Source: Ceraceosorus guamensis
Lineage: Eukaryota; Basidiomycota; Exobasidiomycetes; Ceraceosorales; Ceraceosoraceae
Length of the DNA stretch: 64,000 nt
Reading direction: 5' to 3'
NCBI RefSeq assembly: GCF_003144195.1
Contig: NW_020290022.1
Coordinates: 124,001-188,000, forward strand
Part shown: piece after piece, positions 22,639 to 34,561 of the stretch
Layout of the letters: each line of letters opens with the position of its first letter
How positions within the stretch are numbered: the first letter of the stretch is position 1
Position numbers and translations under genes: made by a program
The notes under the pieces: model-generated
What the model was told of the DNA's origin: nothing
The model's database searches: none
What the model saw: only the letters and a program-made list of their open reading frames with translations

Positions 22639-25600
22639 ATGTCTGCAGAGGTCGCCAATCCAGCGGATACGCTGGGCCCGCGCATCAACACCTCGAGGCG
22701 CTCCATTCTTGCGAGCATGGAAGCAGAGTCAGCTGAAGCGGAAGCCTCGCCTGTGCCTGTGTCAAACACAGACGCTTTGTTGCGCCAAAGACGGCCTAGC
22801 TCCTCGCAGTCGCGATCAAATGGTGTGACCGGCACCAAAGAAGCCGACAGCAAGTCCCACAGGCGCAAGTCCAGCGTCAGCTCAAAGAAGAGCCCCGTGC
22901 CAGCAACATCCTTTGGTAGCGGCAGCGACAAGGATGCCCAACTGGACGTGCCAAAGTCAAGCCTCAAGTGAGTCGCGTACGACTGTTATTTGCTCTCCTA
23001 ACGCATTCAGAGCTGTTGCGGCGAGTCTCCTGCAGCATCGCTCGCTGCCTTCTAGGAGCGCGCGCAAAAGCTACATGTATGCATACAGCTTGGCGCGCAG
23101 ATGACGTGCTGGACACGCTCGCCCTGGAAGCTCATCATCGGCTTCGTGAAAGCGGCCTGCGCAGATCGCAGACCAGTTGAAGGGTCTGTCTAGAACAGCA
23201 CTCTATGCACGAGGGAGAGATAAGAGTACAATGCAGGCAGCATCAACTCGCTTTCAGCTAGCAACGAAACGTCGGCTGAGCGTTGCGTGCAGGCAAGACT
23301 CGGGTCACAGCGTGCGATGTTGATGTATCGCAGCCAAACAGCCTGCTGACAGACGATTCGTACTGCATTCTCAGACAAAAGATTTCGAATGCGTCCTTGC
23401 GCAACGGGGACAAGGGCAGCAACGATGAAAGTGACAGACGCAGCGTGTCCTCTCGTATGAGCTCGCGTGCCAGGATCTCATCAATCATTCGCCGAGGCTC
23501 GCGCCAAGCGTCTGCTGACCCCGAAGACGATGCTGGCCGCAAGAAAAGCAGCAACGGCAGCTCTCGCAGGCTGAGCACACGCATGCCGAGCTTTGGCAAG
23601 AAGAGCGGAGCCGGGGTAGCAGCAGCTGTTGGTGGTCGAAGAGAGTCTACCTACTCTTCTGGAGATGACGCTCCACCTGTACCAGAGGTGCACCAAGAAG
23701 CACTCGCCTCAAACGGCTACACAAACGGGGCTGCCTCCCCACCGCGCTCTCCGGTGACCACTTCGCCTGCCCCTCCAAAGTCTGGTCGCCGCACAACGTG
23801 GAACAAGTCTGCACCCAAGTCTTTCGCCGAAGCAGCTCCCGCTCTGGATGCTCAGGCCACTTCTCGCATCGACAGCATCCTGAGTCACAAGCCTTCAGGT
23901 GGCGACTTGCACAAGAAGGACACGAGCGATGGAAGTCAGCAACAAGGCTACCTGAGCTCGGCTGTTGGAGCTGCCACAGGCGCCGCGGTCGGAGCAGGTG
24001 CAGCCGTCGCTGCAGGTGCAACTGCTGTTGCGAGCAAGGTTCTGGGCACTGAGAACGGCACGCCAGAGTCTAAACAGAAACAGCAGGCTAATGGCTACGA
24101 CGATTCCGATGACGAGTCTGACGAATTTCACGACGCTGAGCTAGCGGACATCGAAGAGCACGAAGAGGAGGAGGATCACCACACCCGCAAGCAGTCGCAT
24201 CGACAGGGCATGCACCGCGGCCTCTCTGAAGCTGCTCTCGGTGGCGCGAGTGCAGCAAGCAGCACGTATGGTGGACCACGCTCCGGCTCGCCCGAGACGA
24301 CAACTGCTTCGCTCGCTCCTTCGTCTCTACGCGGAACTTCTGGTGCCAAGCGACGCAGTGGCAGCGTGCCGGTCGGCGGCGACGAGACTTCGACGCCCGC
24401 AGATGTCAAAGCAAAGAAGGAGACGCCTCTGTATGTGCGCGAGAAGGCCGCTCGCGTGCAGCGCCTCACCTTTGACGACGTTGCTCTGGAGGAAGACGAG
24501 ATGGAGGACGACATCAAAGTCGCGAGGCACGCTCTCAATCTCTTCTTGAACTCGCGCATGATTGAAGCAGAGGAAATTATGAAGAAGCACAGCGATCGCA
24601 AACTCTATTATGCCCTGGGAGATGCTCTCATTGCGGTGATCAAGGGTATCATGGTGAGTAGCCTGTGGCGGAGACGTGCGTGAGCCAGTGCTGATGTGGA
24701 ATTGGATGACAGACTTTCGAGCCGGAAGACTTGGGCAAGGCAATCTCCTACTGCAAGGACACTCTAGTCATTGCCAACATGCTCCGCAAGCCTTCCAGCA
24801 CCGTTGCAAACTTTGGTCGTTTCGTGCGCGGCACAGGTCAAAGCGCCAGTACCATGGCAGGAATGTCCAAGGTGCAGAGACACGCCGAGCTAGTCTACGC
24901 TGAGAGCTTGCTGCTCAAGGCAGTCATGGGCAGTGAGTGCTTGTACGATATGGCGAAGCGAGGCTGCACGACTGATTTTGCTCACCGACTCATTCGCTTC
25001 CACCAAACGTAGTTCTGTACTCGGGAGACTTCTTTGCATTCGTTTCCGAGGCACTCAACTTGCGCAATGCGTACGGCATCTACCGCTCGTTGTCCAAGTA
25101 CGTTGAGTGGGCAGATGACAAAGCCTCTGGTTCCCGTGACAAGAGTGTCGACGAGGATTTCCGCTCTGGAGTATACCTCGGTAACGGCTTGATCAGCATG
25201 ATTCTCGGCCTCCTTCCCGGCAAAGTGCTGAAGATCATGGAAGTCTTTGGCTACACTGGCGACACTCAGTGGGCCCTCAAAACCCTGTCCCGAGCCGGTG
25301 GCTGGAGTCAAGACAAGCGCAAGACTGAGCCCGCCATGCGCATCGAAGATGAAGGACTGCGTCGGCAAGTGTGCGACATGGGTATCCTCCTGTACCATCT
25401 GGTCATTTCGACCTTTATTCCGGTCAACGGCACAGACATCGATTTTGCGGACAAGGTGCTGCACTACAACCTCGATCGATATCCCCAGGGTGTCTTCTTC
25501 TTGTACTTCTCTGGACGTCTTTACTCGACTCAATCCCTCGCCGAAAGGGCTGTGGTGCAGTTCGGTGCTGCGCGCGACGTGCAGAAGGAATACGTTCAGC

Positions 25601-26421
25601 TGCAACACATTTGCTACTGGGACATGAGTCTTTGCCACATGAGTCTGGCTCAATGGGAAAAAGCCTACGATTGCTTCACAGTCTTGCTGAAGGAGTCCAA
25701 CTGGAGCAAGGCAGTGTACAACTACGGCCGCGCGGTGAATCTGCTGCAATGCGGCAAAGACGACAAGGCTGCAGCGGCCCTTTTCAGAACTGTTCCCGAT
25801 GCCATGCAGCGCATTGCGGGCAAATCCATCCCAATGGAGAAGTACTGCGCACGCAAAGCCAAGAAGTTCATCAAACAAAAGCGACTTTTGCTTCCTGCGG
25901 TGGAATTTTCCTACATCTATCACTGTCTCACCAATGCGCCACGCTACGCCCTCTTCGATGAGCAGCTCATCGAGATCTCGGACGCACTCGCAGACCTGCG
26001 AGATGTGGAGGATCCCAGTCAGTACCACAGCGGAGCAGATGAGTACTGGGACGATTTTTGCCTTGCACACTTCCTGCGCGGCGTCGTGCTGCGTTACATT
26101 GCCTACCCGGAGAAGCATGCCCGCGTGGATCCAGCAGAATCGCCGATTCCTATCGCGGAGGCTGACAAGCAGTGCGAGATCAGCTTGCGCAAGGTCATCG
26201 ATGAAGGCCACAAGATCTCTCTTGATCACTACCTGGTGTACTTCGCACACTACGAGCTCGGCAGGCTGCACGCTTGCAGAGGACAGGTGGATCAAGCCAG
26301 AGATCAATTCAATCTGATCATGAATGGCAAGAACCTCGAGGACAAGGGCCGCAAGGGCAAGTACTCGATGCAGAACATGTGCGTCCTGCGATCAAATGGA
26401 GCTCTGCAGACACTCGGATGA
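22639..26421 (+). CDS. Iml2-like protein (DUF3808), inclusion-body/lipid-droplet clearance factor
   Basis: Proposed exons 22639-22967, 23375-24653, 24713-24932, 25013-26421; 1078 residues. The first ~470 residues are Ser/Lys/Ala-rich and probably disordered, with an acidic patch. The Iml2 core starts near LNLFLNSRMIEAEEIM, and continues with YALGDALIAVIKGIMTFEP, ELVYAESLLLKAVMG, GNGLISMILGLLPGKVLKIM, FFLYFSGRL and the tail SMQNMCVLRSNGALQTL, all characteristic of the fungal Iml2/TTC39 family of TPR-like proteins. In yeast Iml2 links lipid droplets to clearance of protein inclusions. The first intron is uncertain: the only frame-keeping choice I found is 407 bp (GTGAGT..TCTCAG); extra small exons may exist. 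The other two introns are clear. Confidence 0.88.
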
Positions 26422-28038
26422 GCCCGGAAGCCGCAAGGGGCCTCATCAGTTGCGTCACCGGCTCGTCGATTATCCGCCCAAAACACTCTTTAAGGTAGAC
26501 CCCAATGGTACCTCTCCCTCTCTTTTCATTTTCTGTACCTCGTTATTTGATGAAACCTTATTTCGCTCTCTCATTGCGGCCCACCCCGCACGCACCTCTC
26601 ACCCTCACTGTTCTTGATTGAATCGGACAACAATCGCAGACGGGGAATGCATCAGTGAACATGGCCTTTGCCCATTTGGCTACGTAACAGTGTACATGTG
26701 CCCCACTGATCCGCCTAAGTGGGACCCCCAATATGGAAGCATGAAGCGATCGATGGTGTCGACTGGCGTAAAGCATTGACGGGACAATCCGTGCGTGTGG
26801 GGCATCCATGCACGCAGACCTCCCAACTGACGCATCAACGTACGAGACGAGCCAGACGTTGTTCAATTTGAAGCTACCCTAATGTACGCAGCGATGCTTT
26901 TGCGAAAGTCTCGACATCATGCTAGTTGGTGTTCGGCGATCTGCAAAGCCGCAAGCGACTACTCGTGGGAAGCACTTTCTGAACTGCGAATCGAGATTAC
27001 ACGATTGCAGGACTCACCACTGATGCTGGACGCTGGGTGTTCGACGAGGATGACACGCGCGCACGGACTTGACGGCCGCTTGTCCGTCGGATTGGCCCGC
27101 GTGTTGGACCAAGCGACTGGACGCGTTGCATGGTGACACCCTGCATTCACATTGGCAGCGTGCCACGTCGACGTCTCATTCGCGACTACATTCACCATTG
27201 GTCATTCTGATCACGAACAGACGCAGCAGCAGTCAGCACGAGTCTGTGTCTGATATGCTCATGGCGTATGATATGCTGACTGGCAAGGGGTTTACGCTGT
27301 GTGGTCACAGAGTCTTGGTCGAGCGAAGAGCTAGCAGCTTGGAGTTCGTCTTGTGCAGGCATGCCGGTACGATCGATTGAGACTTGAAGGCGCGGGAGCT
27401 GAGCTGAGCTATACTGATGGCTCTTTTACGAGCTAGGTCTCCGCGATACTCTTGACGCACATTCCAGTCGGAACCGCTTCCGTCGGAGATTCGTTTGCGA
27501 TTTCTTCGTGCCTCGACGAGTTTCTTTGATTGTATGACAGGTGAATCGAGGGTAGGGTTGTGAACGAAGCGTGGGGTCCATTAAGATGCAAAAGGCAGCT
27601 CTAAGCCTCACCAGACTTGTTTTCCTACTTGGTCCCAGATCGGCTTTCGGATGGTCACAGGCAGCGGAAATGAAGGCAGCCCGCAGAGGCCTTGACGCTG
27701 CTATGTTTGCTGCACAATCTGATGAAGCAACGGTGCCCTGTCGCTTCGTAAGCAATGAGACCTTGCAATTGAGTCAAATTGCGATCGAGGGGGTCCCACC
27801 CCTCACGTCGTCGCGACTACGTGCAGCAAGCTTGCCGTCGAGAAGGAACGGCACCGCGGCGCCGGCCAATAGGTGAGCAAATGAGCTGCGAATGATGTCT
27901 TTGCAAAGTTGTGCCAATGGCCCGCCTAGGGAGCTGTGGAAGCAGTCAAGAGGTGTGTCAGGTCCGATGACCGGCTAGCTCGACGTGGATGGCTGCATGC
28001 GTCGAGCAGCATCGCCACGAGCATGGAATGCACGACCA

Positions 28039-28051
28039 TCACGAGTCGTGA
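28039..28051. repeat. Perfect palindrome TCACGA-G-TCGTGA
   Basis: Six-base arms around a G. Member of the recurrent CACGA-S-TCGTG family of intergenic palindromes. Confidence 0.8.
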
Positions 28052-28270
28052 AGGCCCAGGTGACGCGAAAGCAGCACAATTCGGACTACATAGGGGCACG
28101 TCTCAATAAGCAACTCGATGAGCAATGTTGGGCATCAGGTACAACTCTTGACTGTGACTCAAAACTGTATGTCGCTGCTCCCAAAGTTCCTCGAGACGTG
28201 AGTGAGACTTGCGGGAGTGAACCCCTGATTCGCATCGAAGAGCGAGCCTTGCATGGCTGCGTGTTCACCG

Positions 28271-28295
28271 CGTGCCGTGCCGTGCCGTGCCGTGC
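28271..28295. repeat. (CGTGC)5 tandem repeat
   Basis: Five perfect pentamer copies in a gene-free stretch. Confidence 0.9.
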
Positions 28296-28447
28296 CTGCA
28301 GCTAAAGGATGCAGCGGCAGCGTGGAGCTCAATCACCAATTCACATTTGCTTATCATATGCACCTTAACCCTGAGATGCGTTGCTGCCGCAAGACAAATG
28401 CACATTGCGTGGACAGCAGCTGCGGGGCTCAATTTCAATCTAATTTC

Positions 28448-28481
28448 GATTCGTGATTCAAGATTCAAGATTGTGATTGGG
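28448..28481. repeat. ATTCGTGATT-type short repeat patch
   Basis: Successive GATTCGTGATT, AAGATT, CAAGATT and GTGATT units. Similar patches occur at 7672-7717, 59831-59865, 60085-60107, 61007-61050 and 61150-61230. Confidence 0.7.
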
Positions 28482-28576
28482 ATTGACGTCCACCATGTAA
28501 TTTGAACGACTCCTGCTGCTGACAGCCATGCGTCTTGATTGTCGCATCGACCCCTGCCGAACAGCACCTTGTCACT

Positions 28577-28587
28577 CACGACTCGTG
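28577..28587. repeat. Palindrome CACGA-C-TCGTG
   Basis: Eleven-base perfect palindrome around a central C, same arms as the elements at 28039 and 59677. Confidence 0.75.
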
Positions 28588-29040
28588 CTTTGCCCATCTG
28601 TAGTGGTCCCATGTCCGGGCTTAGCCCCACCGGCAAATCAGGCTGTGCCGTTTGGCCCCCGCCTGCTTTGACCGCTTCGCTCAAAGCAGTCTGAGCTATG
28701 GCAGTCGGACTATAGATGCATCGTGGCGTTTCGGTGTCAGCGCCATCGCGGTCCGCACGGAGGTCGGTCCGGAAGGCCGTCATGCTGCGGCTCCTATAAG
28801 AGAGACACCTGTCCTTTACTCTTGACTCTAGCGAGCGAAGGCTCAACATACTCATTCTTGATTCTTTCGATCCGCCACGAACATCAACTTGCAACGTGTT
28901 GCGTCTTCATGACCACGCCTGCTTGCACATAACCCGCGTGAAACGTGATTGCGTCACCCCTCCCCTCTTTGACGACGAGCAACGAACGGAAATTGGCAGG
29001 GACCCGCGTGACATATTGGTCGTCTGCGCCAAACGGCAAC

Positions 29041-29060
29041 GCGAACGCGAACGCGAACGC
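29041..29060. repeat. GCGAAC hexamer tandem repeat
   Basis: Three perfect GCGAAC copies plus a partial one, preceded by a related GGCAAC unit. Confidence 0.85.
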
Positions 29061-29648
29061 GGCGCCTCGGACTTGTTGCGCTGTCTCAGAATTGCGCACT
29101 TCGGGATATATAGTCAATCGCCAGCAAGGCGTGTGGCCATCACGATCTCCGAGCTGCATTAGTCGCATCACTGCCCCGACACTCCGTCACATCGCGTCAT
29201 TTATATAGATCACGCGTCTCAAAGGACGCCCGCCCGGCCTGCTACTTTGTTATCGCAAAATTCTTGTGCGATTCGATATTCGACGCCGACGGCGGACGCA
29301 TACGTTGGGCAACGCTCGATAACGAGAGGCGCTGCAGCTTTCGTATCGCAGAAATCAAGGCGATAGCACAACATTCCGGGCACTTCTGCTGAGGTAGCGT
29401 TGGCGACGGCAAACTTTCACGCTACTTGAGGACTCTCCCTTGGAAAGCCGAAGGGTGTCCTTACAAGGATAAGCCTCTTGGCTACCTTTACAATCCTCAG
29501 GGAGGTCAGAAGCTCGCTTCGTCGGACTCCGTGCTACTTCTGCAACGTCCATCAAAGGCACAACGAGTCTCTGCGGAACGCTTGCACGCTGCGTTTGAAA
29601 CATCAAACACGTTCAACTCCTCGACTTCATAATCACCAGTCAGTCATC

Positions 29649-32496
29649 ATGTCTCACTCTCATTTAGCAACGACTCTAGCGACCTGGCGCGGTCTTGCGC
29701 AGCAGCGTGCAGCTTCGCACAGCGAAACCGGAAACAAAACGCTGAGCAACGGGCTCAATGGAGCTCATTGCTCCGAGGGGCACGCTCTCGCTTTTGACGC
29801 TGTCGGCGAATCCACCATGTGCAACGGCATTGCTCGCAACGGTGCCTCACAATCTGTTTCACAAGCTCTTCATGGGTCTGACAAGGCACGCCCAACCCAG
29901 CTAGATAAGATCGACGGCAGGTCCCTGACGATCGGGAAAGTTGTTGCAATAGCGCGCTACAAAGTCACACCAGAGCTCTCGACGGAGCCGCAACTTCGTG
30001 AAAAGGTGGATGCTTGTGTGCAGAGCTTGAACCGCAAGCTCGAGCGCGGCGAGGTGAGTCTGGAGTGCAATCGACCGATTCATCCCTATCGCTTGAATTG
30101 CGTGCTGATGTGCTAGACGCTAACCAAGTAGAGCATGTACGGCATCAACACGGGCTTTGGCGGGAGTGCCGATACGAGGACAGCGCACGTCAAGGAGCTG
30201 CAGCTATCGCTCGTCACTGGTCAGCAGATTGGCATTCTTCCAGTCGCCAGTCTGGACGAGGGCATGGCCGACTCGCTTCCCATTTCTGACGAGCCTCTGT
30301 CTCAGCCGGAAGCCTGGGTGCGGGGTGCGATGATCGTGCGTCTAAACAGTCTTGTTCGTGGACACTCAGCAGTCCGCTGGGTCGTCCTCGAGACTATGCA
30401 GCGCTTGATGGCAAACAATGTCGTTCCGGTGGTACCTGTTCGATCTTCCATCTCGGCCTCGGGAGACCTCTCTCCGCTCTCCTACGTGGCTGGCGCGCTG
30501 GCCGGCTTGCCTGGTGTCCAGTGCTGGGTCGATGGGGCCGATGGCCGCAGAAAGAAGGTCTATGCACCGGAAGCCTTGGCGCGCTACAATATCGCGCCCA
30601 TCTCGCTTGAACCAAAGGAAGGACTGGGACTTTTGAACGGCACGGTGAGCACGTCGACACGTTCCGCGCATCAATCCTCGCTCATATGCGGCTGCTTCTC
30701 TTTTCAGGCCTTTAGCACGTCTGTTGGGGCATTGGTGATGCACGATGCGAACATGCTGGCTCTAGTTTCCCAAATCACGACCGCCATGGGCTGTGAGGCG
30801 ATGCTAGCGACTGACGGATCCTTCGATCCTTTCATTCACGACGTGTGTCGACCTCATCGAGGCCAAGTGGAAGCAGCGAGCCATATCCACAAACTTTTGG
30901 AAGGCTCCCAGCTCGCTACACACCATGCAGATGAGGAGCATGTGTTGGCCTCGGATGATTCGGGAACACTTCGCCAAGACCGCTATTGCTGGCGCACAGC
31001 CGCCCAGTGGGTTGGTCCGCAACTTGAAGATCTCCAGGCTGCCACGCAGGCCGTCGAGACGGAGCTCAACACCACTACAGACAACCCTTTGCTAGATGCG
31101 GACACGGACAAGATGTATCACGGCGGCAATTTCCAAGCTCAAGCTATCACGAACGCAATGGAAAAGACTCGTCTCTCGCTGGCGCTGCTCGGAAAGATGC
31201 AATTTGCTCAGACGGCCGAAGTGAGGAAAGGAGCCAGAAGGTGCGCATTGCAGCCATAGCTGACTCTTTCTTCTTCATTGACATCAGCTCGTCGACCCGG
31301 CCAAGAATCGAGGTCTCCCAGCCAATCTCTCGGCGGGCGACGTATCCCTTGACTTTGGCTTCAAAGCTGTGGACATCGCCACCGCTGCTGTGTGCAGCGA
31401 ACTGCAAGCCCTGGCAAGTCCGGTCGCTACCCACGTGCAGAGTGCAGAGCTTGGCAATCAGGCCTTGAACTCTCTCGCTCTCATTTCGGGACGTCAGACC
31501 GTTCGATCGATCGAGTGCCTTTCGCAGCTGTTTGCCTGGTCGCTCTACATGATCACGCAAGCTTTTGACCTGCGCGCGTTGCAGAGGGCTCATCTCGACG
31601 TGCTGCATGACCATCTCAAATCCAGCTTGAAGGCGTCCTTCGGGTTGTGGATCACAGATACCGACTTGAATACGCTGGTACCTCGCATATATGCGAAAGT
31701 GACTTTGCGAATGGACGAAGGCGCTCATCGGCCAATGCTTGAGCGCTTGGATGAGGCGTACCGCTCTGCGACTCAAGAGGTAAGAAATTGAGAAAAAAAA
31801 ATCGCCGAAGACACGACGCAGCAGCTTCCGCTTACACGCAGTGACGGCGCGCACTACGCAGCTGGTGCAATATCTTGCTACTGCCCCCAGTGTGGCTAGC
31901 GGAAAAGCTCTACAAGCCTTGGTCGGTGCGTACACTGCTGGTTGAGGCAATGCGGCGCACGGGCTGACTCGAAACACTTCTATAGACTGGCGCGAAACTT
32001 CCGTTCATCAAATGGAGAAGGCCTACTACGCGCAGGTCCAGCAGGTATGTCCCCGCCTGCCACGTCCGCTGTCGCTAGAGGGTGGCTGACGCTTAGGATT
32101 TGTTGGCAGATGCATGAACAGCCTTATGGCTGTCACGCAAGCCCTCTGCTCTCTCCATTGACGCGCCGTATCTACGAATACGTTCGCAAAGACCTGAATG
32201 TACCTGTAATGGGCAAGCAGTGCTTGTGAGTAGATCTGCCTGTCGCATGCCCCTTGCGCCATCGCTGACCTTTGGCCTTCTTTATGCAGCTGGATGTATC
32301 AGGGCGAAGAAGGCAAGCTCAGCGAATCAATGGGCAATCAAGCCTCTCGCGTGAGTGTTGCGATCCGCTCCTGCGGCAATGCGGCGTGCTGACGAGCGTA
32401 GTGGATCTTTGGCTCTTCGTCTCGTAGATCTACCGCGCCATTCGAAATGGCGACCTCTATCAACTCATTGCCGACGTGGCTCAGGAACTCGAATGA
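29649..32496 (+). CDS. Phenylalanine ammonia-lyase (PAL)
   Basis: Nine exons: 29649-30053, 30132-30644, 30708-31220, 31288-31779, 31862-31925, 31986-32044, 32110-32225, 32290-32350, 32428-32496; 763 residues. The enzyme converts L-phenylalanine (and often tyrosine) to cinnamate and ammonia. The Ala-Ser-Gly that cyclises to the MIO cofactor is present in SSISASGDLSPLSYVAG (residues ~242-244); the catalytic Tyr loop is SMYGINTGFGGSADTRT (Tyr ~137); NTTTDNPLLD and GNFQAQAITNAMEKTR are the usual active-site blocks. The C-terminus carries the long fungal extension ending KLSESMGNQASR, IYRAIRNGDLYQLI. Histidine ammonia-lyase is excluded by the length and extension. Five short 3' exons were placed from frame and the conserved VPVMGKQCFWMYQGEEG block. 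It is isolated by gene-free DNA on both sides. Confidence 0.95.
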
Positions 32497-34561
32497 GGGT
32501 CGGAATGGATGCTTTGGAAGAAGTCGTAGTCTATAGACTCTCCAGCGATTAGACCCCCCTGTAATGATTCCGCCCAAATCCGGCACGTCTTGCCACCATG
32601 CCTGCACATTGCGACGTGCACCAGCGCCCACGACGTCGTCGGAGGCTCGGCCTATTGTTATCATCATATCTTGCGATGGCTTGTCATCGCGCGCGCCAAG
32701 TAGTCCCGAGCTTGCACATGAATGCTCTTTTCGAATGTCGATTCAGAAGCTTCTGCCCAAGTCGCTTTCATGTCGGCAGGGCCAATATTTGCCGCGCGTC
32801 TGAGCCGCGGTGCCATGACGGACTTTCGCCTCGCCTTCTCGGCGTTGCAGGTGAGCTTGAATCGTGGTAAGGTCACGTAGGGCCGTTCTTCCCGAGAGGC
32901 TTGGCGAGCTCGGTGTACTATTCGGAAAGGGGCCCCTGCTGTTCCACAGCTTTGGCACTCGGACATCCACGACACGTGCGCGCAAGTCTGATCGCAGCTC
33001 TAGACACCTTGCCCTCGACCTCGCGGTGCGGCCCGGCTTTGGTCTGCTGCCGTCTTAATTCTCGACGTGGTAGGTTGCAAATGTGCATCTGCTGCGATGG
33101 AGCAGCACGCCGTTCCATCGAGCAGGGAGCACGGCGGCGGCGGACATGTAGTAAGAAAAGGCGAGGGCGCACCTGTGCAGCGAGGCATGAGTCAGGATTG
33201 AGCTCAGGGTAGAACGAGTGCTGGGTCTTGATCGAGTGCGGCCAAGGATATTTTGCGGCCAGCAGGCAGCAAGCGCCAAGCTGAGACGTGCGTGAGTCAT
33301 TCACATTTCGTCATCACAACAACTCTCGTGTAGCAGTCCTAAGTCGTGGGCGTCCACCTTTGGGGTCATGCGCCAGAATTCGCTGGGCGCTTGCTTGCTT
33401 GCTTGCGGGTCATCGCTTTCCGCAGCTGGCGATGACGAAGAGACACACGCGAGAGATGGCCCACTTCCTTTCCATCAGCCGACCAGCATTTGCAGTCAAA
33501 AGTCAGCACTAGTCGTGAGTGTCTGCCTGAAAGGCCAGCTAGACGACCCGATTCACGAGATCAACTCACGATTGCTTCTGCATGGCGGGCAATCTTGAAT
33601 GGTGATGATGATTAATTTCGTTGTTGTGTTGTTGATGTTTGGCGTCGAATCAAGTCAAGAGACCGCGAGTTCAATTTGCATGGCGCCTTCTGAATCTGTG
33701 AATCAAAAAAATGTAATCCGGAATGCCGTTTCAGCCCTCGAGCCAACGTTAATTCCCAATGCAAATCTGGCGCTTGCGGATGTCTGTGCGGTGCGCGCAT
33801 GGCTCCAGTTCATCATGAATTAACTCAAGCAGTCTGAGTGCAAGGTGAGTGTAGAGTGTAGTAGTGAGGACACACGTAGTCTTGAGTTGAGTGTGCGCGC
33901 GCGGCTTCGCTGGCCGGCCGGGCAGCGGTGGGACCAGCGGGTGTCAAGGTACACGCGCCCGCATGCTGGTCGGCTTACTTTTGACTGCGCATTTAGCGCG
34001 TGTGCCGGCAAGCTTGTCATGCGTGAGCATGCTTCTGTGGATGAATCCTCTCTCTGTCCGCTTGGCCGACGCGCACGTTTGACCTTGCGGTGCTTAAGCC
34101 ACCGCCCGGACATCGCGACAGAAACTCACGACTGGTTTGAGTCGTGAAGCTTTCCCATAGCGCCGCCAATTCACCTTCGGCTGTGCGGCTTCATCGTTCT
34201 GCCCCATTTCACGCTCACAGATCGGACTTGTGGAGCTGAAGTTCCCCACTTGCAGTGACTGCGCGCCGCCGTCGCTCTCGACCCGCCAAATAGCTGCACC
34301 AACCTTAAGCACGCCGCGAGGCAAGCTCGACAGCGTCATGCAAACGTCCGCTCGTCGGTGATCGGGTCAACAGCAAGGCAACGGCATCCTGAAAGCGATT
34401 CTAAACTTCTCTTGCCTCGGGACGTTCCAATCACGCATTGCTCCTATCAACGCCCTGACGAGCACAGCTAAGGTGCCGCCTGCCACAAGGCCGGCGTCGC
34501 GGTCGGACGCTCTCGTCCCTCGACTTATCGATTGCGTGCGATTCGTGGCGACCAGGCCGAG
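32497..34561. other. 2.1 kb gene-free stretch between PAL and Rim15
   Basis: No credible ORF. It contains ATTCACGA-type elements around 33547-33600 and a short inverted repeat at 34126-34147 (TCACGACT..AGTCGTGA, 6-nt loop). The Rim15 promoter is expected in the last few hundred bases. Confidence 0.5.
34126..34147. repeat. Inverted repeat TCACGACT / AGTCGTGA
   Basis: Eight-base perfect arms with a six-base spacer, about 415 bp upstream of the Rim15 start; shares the CACGA/TCGTG arm sequence with other palindromes in the window. Confidence 0.7.

Larger units (their letters stand above)
26422..29648. other. 3.2 kb gene-free stretch upstream of phenylalanine ammonia-lyase
   Basis: No ORF resembles a known protein. 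It holds a 13-nt palindrome (28039-28051), an 11-nt palindrome (28577-28587), a CGTGC tandem array (28271-28295), a dense ATTCGTGATT-like patch (28448-28481) and a GCGAAC tandem (29041-29060). TATA-like runs occur near 29104 and 29205. The PAL promoter must be in the 3' part. Confidence 0.5.

Noticed and set aside
24982-26307. 441-codon minus-strand ORF
   Set aside because: Antisense to the conserved Iml2 core; its length follows from codon bias of the sense gene.
28265-28894. 209-codon minus-strand ORF
   Set aside because: Runs through the CGTGC tandem array and short-motif patch; tail is repeat translation.
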